Source: JABGPL01 sp964387885
GTDB lineage: Bacteria > Electryoneota > AABM5-125-24 > Hatepunaeales > Hatepunaeaceae
Length of the DNA: 64,000 nucleotides
Reading direction: 5' to 3'
Assembly: GCA_964387885.1 (NCBI GenBank)
Contig: CAYLYZ010000003.1
Location: 36,401-100,400 of the forward strand
Part shown: positions 60,945-64,000 of the stretch, in pieces
Layout of the letters: the number at the start of each line of letters is the position of its first letter
Numbering within the stretch: the stretch's first letter is position 1
Notes under the pieces: generated by a model
Database searches by the model: none
What the model was told of the DNA's origin: nothing
The model's input: only the letters and a program-made list of their open reading frames with translations
Translations under genes and position numbers: made by a program

Positions 60945-61047
60945 GGGCACGGCGCGCCGTGCCCTCGTCCAAGTCCCCAAAAAGGGGAGAACGGGTATAT
61001 TTACCCGTCTTGAAGAACATAAGAATATTGCGGATAAATATATCCGC
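60945..61047. repeat. Cluster of four hairpins
   Basis: In order: a perfect 20-base palindrome GGGCACGGCGCGCCGTGCCC (60945-60964); TCCCC/GGGGA with loop AAAAA (60974-60988); ACGGGT/ACCCGT (60991-61008); and GCGGATA/TATCCGC with loop AATA (61030-61047). They lie in the gap between two convergent genes. They resemble the other palindromic intergenic elements of this window in being short, dense and self-complementary. Confidence 0.75.
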
Positions 61048-61061
61048 GCTCCCCAGGAGAT

Positions 61062-63299
61062 TTACCGCACCAAAACAACCTTTCGCATTTCCGACACACC
61101 CCTGGCACACATCCTTACAACATAAACACCCGCAGGATAATCACCTGCATACCAAACGATTGTTTTGTTTCCAGCCTGCACTTTCCCATCAACCAACCGC
61201 GAAACCTCCCGCCCATTAATGTCAAACACTGATAGCAAAACATGATCTGCATTCGGCAGATAGATTGATAATTTGACCGATGAATTGAATGGGTTGGGAC
61301 ATGCAGGATATAGCACAGGTGATGTCGGCAAATTTGTGAGATCCGCGCCATCTGCTGTGAATGACCATTCCTCGACATTGACTGTCCAACTAATAGTATC
61401 AACTTCACTGCCGTCTTGGACTATTGATTTTACCTCATATAGTCGTGCTTCAGGTATTGCTAATCCAATAAATGACGAATCGATATCGAGCAGTTCATCA
61501 TCAAGCGACCAGATATAATCGAGAGAATCCGATTCGGGATTAAAGGGAAAAACCTCAAACTCTGTTGTACTATCAGTGTAAACAGTTATTTCAAAGTCAC
61601 GTGGATTCCAGTACCACAATACTGACTGAACCAGAATATTCCAGTTTACCTCGTGATTATCATTTTCGTGAGATACAGAAGCCTGCAATCTGTGATCCCC
61701 GGACAATTCAAATGGAACTACAATTGTATCAGTGACTCCGATTTCTTCCTGTCTCTGATCACGGTGAGTTAATGTCCACAGATTTTCCACCTCAATTTCT
61801 TCAATTGCGGCTACGTCAAGAGCAAAGGTAACTTCTGTCCCTCTACGGACAATTAAATCAAGTGTGTCAGGAGTATGGGAGTGTATATAAAACTCTGACA
61901 CATGAACCAGCCAATCGATACCGGTTGTTAACTCTCCATCGGACACTTCACAATGGATATTTACATCCCCAAGTTCTTCAAACGGGATAACCACACTGGA
62001 ATCAGTAGCAATTTCTTCATCATTTATTAGCCATGAGTAATTGAGCGCATCATCCTGTAAATCAATTGCAAACACAGAAAATTCAATTTCATTGTCAGGT
62101 AATGTGTAAAATTCCAGTTCTTCAGGTGTGTGACTGATGATTAAGGGAGGTGAGTGCTCCGGGATATGTTTCATCAGAATTCCTTGAGCTTCTAATCGAC
62201 CTAAAGGATCATTACACGTACCTGCGACAAGTAAAGACATCTCTCGATCTACAACGCACGAAAATAATTGCAGCCCTCTTCTACCAAGAATGAACTCCCA
62301 GATTACATTACCATCCGGACTAACTCTCAGCATTAGTGATCTATCCCCACTTTGACCATCGAGAAAAAATCCACCATCCCACATCCTGTCCATGCCATAA
62401 CAGAGTTGATCACCCTCCATTTCAAAACGATTTTCCCAAAGCACTTCTCCATCGCGATCAACCTTGACCATATGAAAATCACCTTCCATGTTGTTGTTCC
62501 AAATTGCCGATCCTGCCAGAGCGTAACCTTGATCAACAGAAACAAGGCACTTCGCGGATCCTCGAAAATTCTCACCAAGTCCATACAATCTCGACCAGAT
62601 TACCTCACCATCCCCGTCTACGTTGAGGAGGCTGAAAGCTCCGATTTGTGAACCTGCCAGCAGAAATCCATTACCTGGACTTTCTCGGATGGCGTTAATA
62701 CTCGAGCTTTGTTCCCTGTCATACATTCTTTCCCAAATAACCTCGCCATCTCTATCAACCATCACTGCATAACCTTGATATCCTTCTTCACCACGGATGG
62801 TTCCTCCCAATAGATAAGTATCTCCTTTTGTCTCAATTACCGCATTGCACCAACTAATTGCTCCGCCTCCGAAAACTCTTTCCCACTCTAATTGTCCGTC
62901 AACAGTAACCTTGATTGCAATGAAATCTCGTTGCCTATGTATACCACCAACCAGAAAACCACCATCATCAGTTTCGATGATTGAGCTTCCCAAATCGCGA
63001 TCATTTCTCACGAAAAGATCATATCCTCTCTGCCATTCCAGTCCTCCCTCACGATTAACCTTAACAATCCAAAGATCCGAACGAGCGATTATTGAATCCA
63101 CTCTCGATGATGTCCTTCCCGTCATAACATACCCGCTGTCTGAAGTTGCATAAACATCGACGAACTCTTCATCACCGGGACCACCATAAAATAGTGCCCA
63201 GGCTTCGCGTGGTTGAGCGGTGATACTCGTGGCAATAAATAACGAGACGAGTAACACATAAAAAGTAATATTGAAAAATTCTCTCACGTAATACCTCAT
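61062..63299 (-). CDS. Secreted propeller/Ig-like protein with type IX sorting domain
   Basis: 745 residues. Signal peptide at 1-29 (ITFYVLLVSLFIATSITAQ). Residues 30-385 hold at least six repeats of a 'D-G-x-(V/L)-x-W-E-x-x-x-G/D' unit (VDRDGEVIWERMYD, VDGDGEVIWSRLYG, VSPDGNVIWEFILG) making a propeller. About 390-655 is three PKD/Ig-like units such as LSFYSWLINDEEI-type. Sorting domain PACPNPFNSSVKLSIYLPN to MRKVVLVR is at about 665-745. Function unknown, probably surface-bound. Confidence 0.85.
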   Translation of the reverse strand: MRYYVREFFNITFYVLLVSLFIATSITAQPREAWALFYGGPGDEEFVDVYATSDSGYVMTGRTSSRVDSIIARSDLWIVKVNREGGLEWQRGYDLFVRNDRDLGSSIIETDDGGFLVGGIHRQRDFIAIKVTVDGQLEWERVFGGGAISWCNAVIETKGDTYLLGGTIRGEEGYQGYAVMVDRDGEVIWERMYDREQSSSINAIRESPGNGFLLAGSQIGAFSLLNVDGDGEVIWSRLYGLGENFRGSAKCLVSVDQGYALAGSAIWNNNMEGDFHMVKVDRDGEVLWENRFEMEGDQLCYGMDRMWDGGFFLDGQSGDRSLMLRVSPDGNVIWEFILGRRGLQLFSCVVDREMSLLVAGTCNDPLGRLEAQGILMKHIPEHSPPLIISHTPEELEFYTLPDNEIEFSVFAIDLQDDALNYSWLINDEEIATDSSVVIPFEELGDVNIHCEVSDGELTTGIDWLVHVSEFYIHSHTPDTLDLIVRRGTEVTFALDVAAIEEIEVENLWTLTHRDQRQEEIGVTDTIVVPFELSGDHRLQASVSHENDNHEVNWNILVQSVLWYWNPRDFEITVYTDSTTEFEVFPFNPESDSLDYIWSLDDELLDIDSSFIGLAIPEARLYEVKSIVQDGSEVDTISWTVNVEEWSFTADGADLTNLPTSPVLYPACPNPFNSSVKLSIYLPNADHVLLSVFDINGREVSRLVDGKVQAGNKTIVWYAGDYPAGVYVVRMCARGVSEMRKVVLVR

Positions 63300-63312
63300 T
63301 TTTGTTATAACT

Positions 63313-63344
63313 CGGGATGGATGAGTTAAATCTCATCCATCCCG
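63313..63344. repeat. Perfect 13-bp hairpin between two exported-protein genes
   Basis: CGGGATGGATGAG / CTCATCCATCCCG around TTAAAT. It lies 82 bp past the stop of the small secreted gene on the minus strand. No U-run follows on that strand, so it may protect the mRNA 3' end rather than terminate. Confidence 0.6.
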
Positions 63345-63426
63345 TTTCTGTTATACAGCGAGAAAGTTCTGGTGACTTTGTCGCATCATTGATAATTTCA
63401 GCATTCAGAAATCTCGCATGCTCTTC

Positions 63427-63804
63427 TTATGGAGCCTCCTCAACTTCCCATTCCGCGTAATTCGTAGAAGCCGGGGGAACATAAGTACGTGCGTCAGGTT
63501 CGACAGGATCCCAATCTTGATTGTTCAACATAATTCTCCAGGGATCCCCATTAAACTCCGCCGGTGAGTCCCAGGTATAAAGTCCGTTTTCGGCTTCATC
63601 TGCGACGAACCATTCCGACCATGCCTGATCAGGCATCCACGAAAATCTAATATCAGCATCAAGTACAGGCATTTCAACCTCATTTTCAATATAATAGACA
63701 TACACCGTGTACTCAACCGCGTAGGCTTCATTAAAACCTAGTCCTAAGCTAAATGAAATAATTATTAACATAAGGACTGTTTCAAACAACCTGTTAACTT
63801 TCAT
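63427..63804 (-). CDS. Small secreted protein, unknown function
   Basis: 125 residues. An N-terminal signal peptide (LMLIIISFSLGLGFNEAYA) is followed by about 95 residues rich in Trp, Asp and Glu, with a C-terminal EVEEAP. YTVYVYYIENEVEMPVLDADIRF at the start of the mature part and GLYTW suggest a small beta-sandwich, but no family is recognised. AAAGGAGG stands 4 bases before the ATG. Confidence 0.65.
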   Translation of the reverse strand: MKVNRLFETVLMLIIISFSLGLGFNEAYAVEYTVYVYYIENEVEMPVLDADIRFSWMPDQAWSEWFVADEAENGLYTWDSPAEFNGDPWRIMLNNQDWDPVEPDARTYVPPASTNYAEWEVEEAP

Positions 63805-63826
63805 ACGACCTCCTTTATTAAGTTTT

Positions 63827-63840
63827 GGGGATTTATCCCC
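63827..63840. repeat. GGGGATTTATCCCC palindrome upstream of the small secreted gene
   Basis: A 14-base near-perfect hairpin in the leader of the 63427-63804 gene. The remaining sequence to 64000 is AT-rich with no gene recognised. Confidence 0.45.
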
Positions 63841-64000
63841 TGTTTAGGAGGTGCTGGCAGATTTCAAACAAATCCACCAAACACCGTGATACAAGCGTGC
63901 TAACTTCACAAAAGGCTAAACACGCAAGATTTTTACTACTTATTTTCTAACATTTCCCAGTTGGAAAATCGTATGCAAGTGTTTTATTATTAGTAATATA

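Overview
This looks like a chromosomal segment from an uncultivated bacterium of the Fibrobacteres-Chlorobi-Bacteroidetes (FCB) superphylum or a neighbouring candidate phylum. Three large exported proteins end in the PNPFNS-type C-terminal domain used by type IX secretion. A DUF5683 protein and a lipoprotein with a Cys-Ala-Ser then Pro-Gly3-Pro start are also typical of that group. The placement is inference from gene content; no rRNA gene is present.

Layout. (1) 1-17131, minus strand: one long translation/transcription cluster. Read from its promoter (17131-17104) it is tRNA-Thr, tRNA-Tyr, an inserted four-helix-bundle gene, tRNA-Gly, tRNA-Thr, tuf, rpmG, tRNA-Trp, secE, nusG, rplK, rplA, rplJ fused in frame to rplL, rpoB, rpoC, rpsL, rpsG, fusA (cut by the window edge). 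The order Thr-Tyr-Gly-Thr-tuf-secE-nusG-rplKAJL-rpoBC is the ancestral one also seen in E. coli. (2) 17145-30390, minus: housekeeping genes. These include cysS, a CDP-alcohol phosphatidyltransferase, an isoprenoid module (UbiA prenyltransferase, ferredoxin, geranylgeranyl-reductase-like flavoprotein), purF, an HD hydrolase, ridA, a deoxynucleoside kinase with folK and folB, a histone-deacetylase-like hydrolase, an RlmI-type methyltransferase and pyrG. (3) 30723-41068, mostly plus: lpdA and lipB, a YoeB/YefM toxin-antitoxin pair bracketed by identical palindromic repeats, a secreted LamG protein, an ECF sigma/anti-sigma pair, an Omp85 protein, a PP2C phosphatase and uridine kinase. (4) 41235-56567: fetAB-like exporter genes, a glycosyltransferase, a stand-alone response regulator, panB, a large secreted protein, an acyl-CoA mutase with its MeaB chaperone, a Crp/Fnr regulator, manC, an ECF S component and a lipoprotein. 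(5) 56887-60907, plus: a second translation operon with a near-consensus promoter (rplM, rpsI, rpsB, tsf, pyrH, frr, a YfhL-type ferredoxin, terminator). (6) 61062-63804, minus: two more exported proteins.

The most unusual feature is the L10 and L7/L12 pair. They are encoded as one uninterrupted reading frame with no stop codon between them, yet a strong Shine-Dalgarno and GTG start are kept exactly where L7/L12 should begin. This predicts both a tethered L10-L12 protein and free L12. Other points of interest are an EF-G reading frame with no usual start codon; a four-helix-bundle gene with terminal inverted repeats inserted in the tRNA cluster; the UbiA/ferredoxin/reductase module, which recalls archaeal-type lipid synthesis; a LamG domain apparently split by a beta-propeller; several TTG starts in translation genes; and a diverse family of intergenic inverted repeats whose arms are themselves palindromic.
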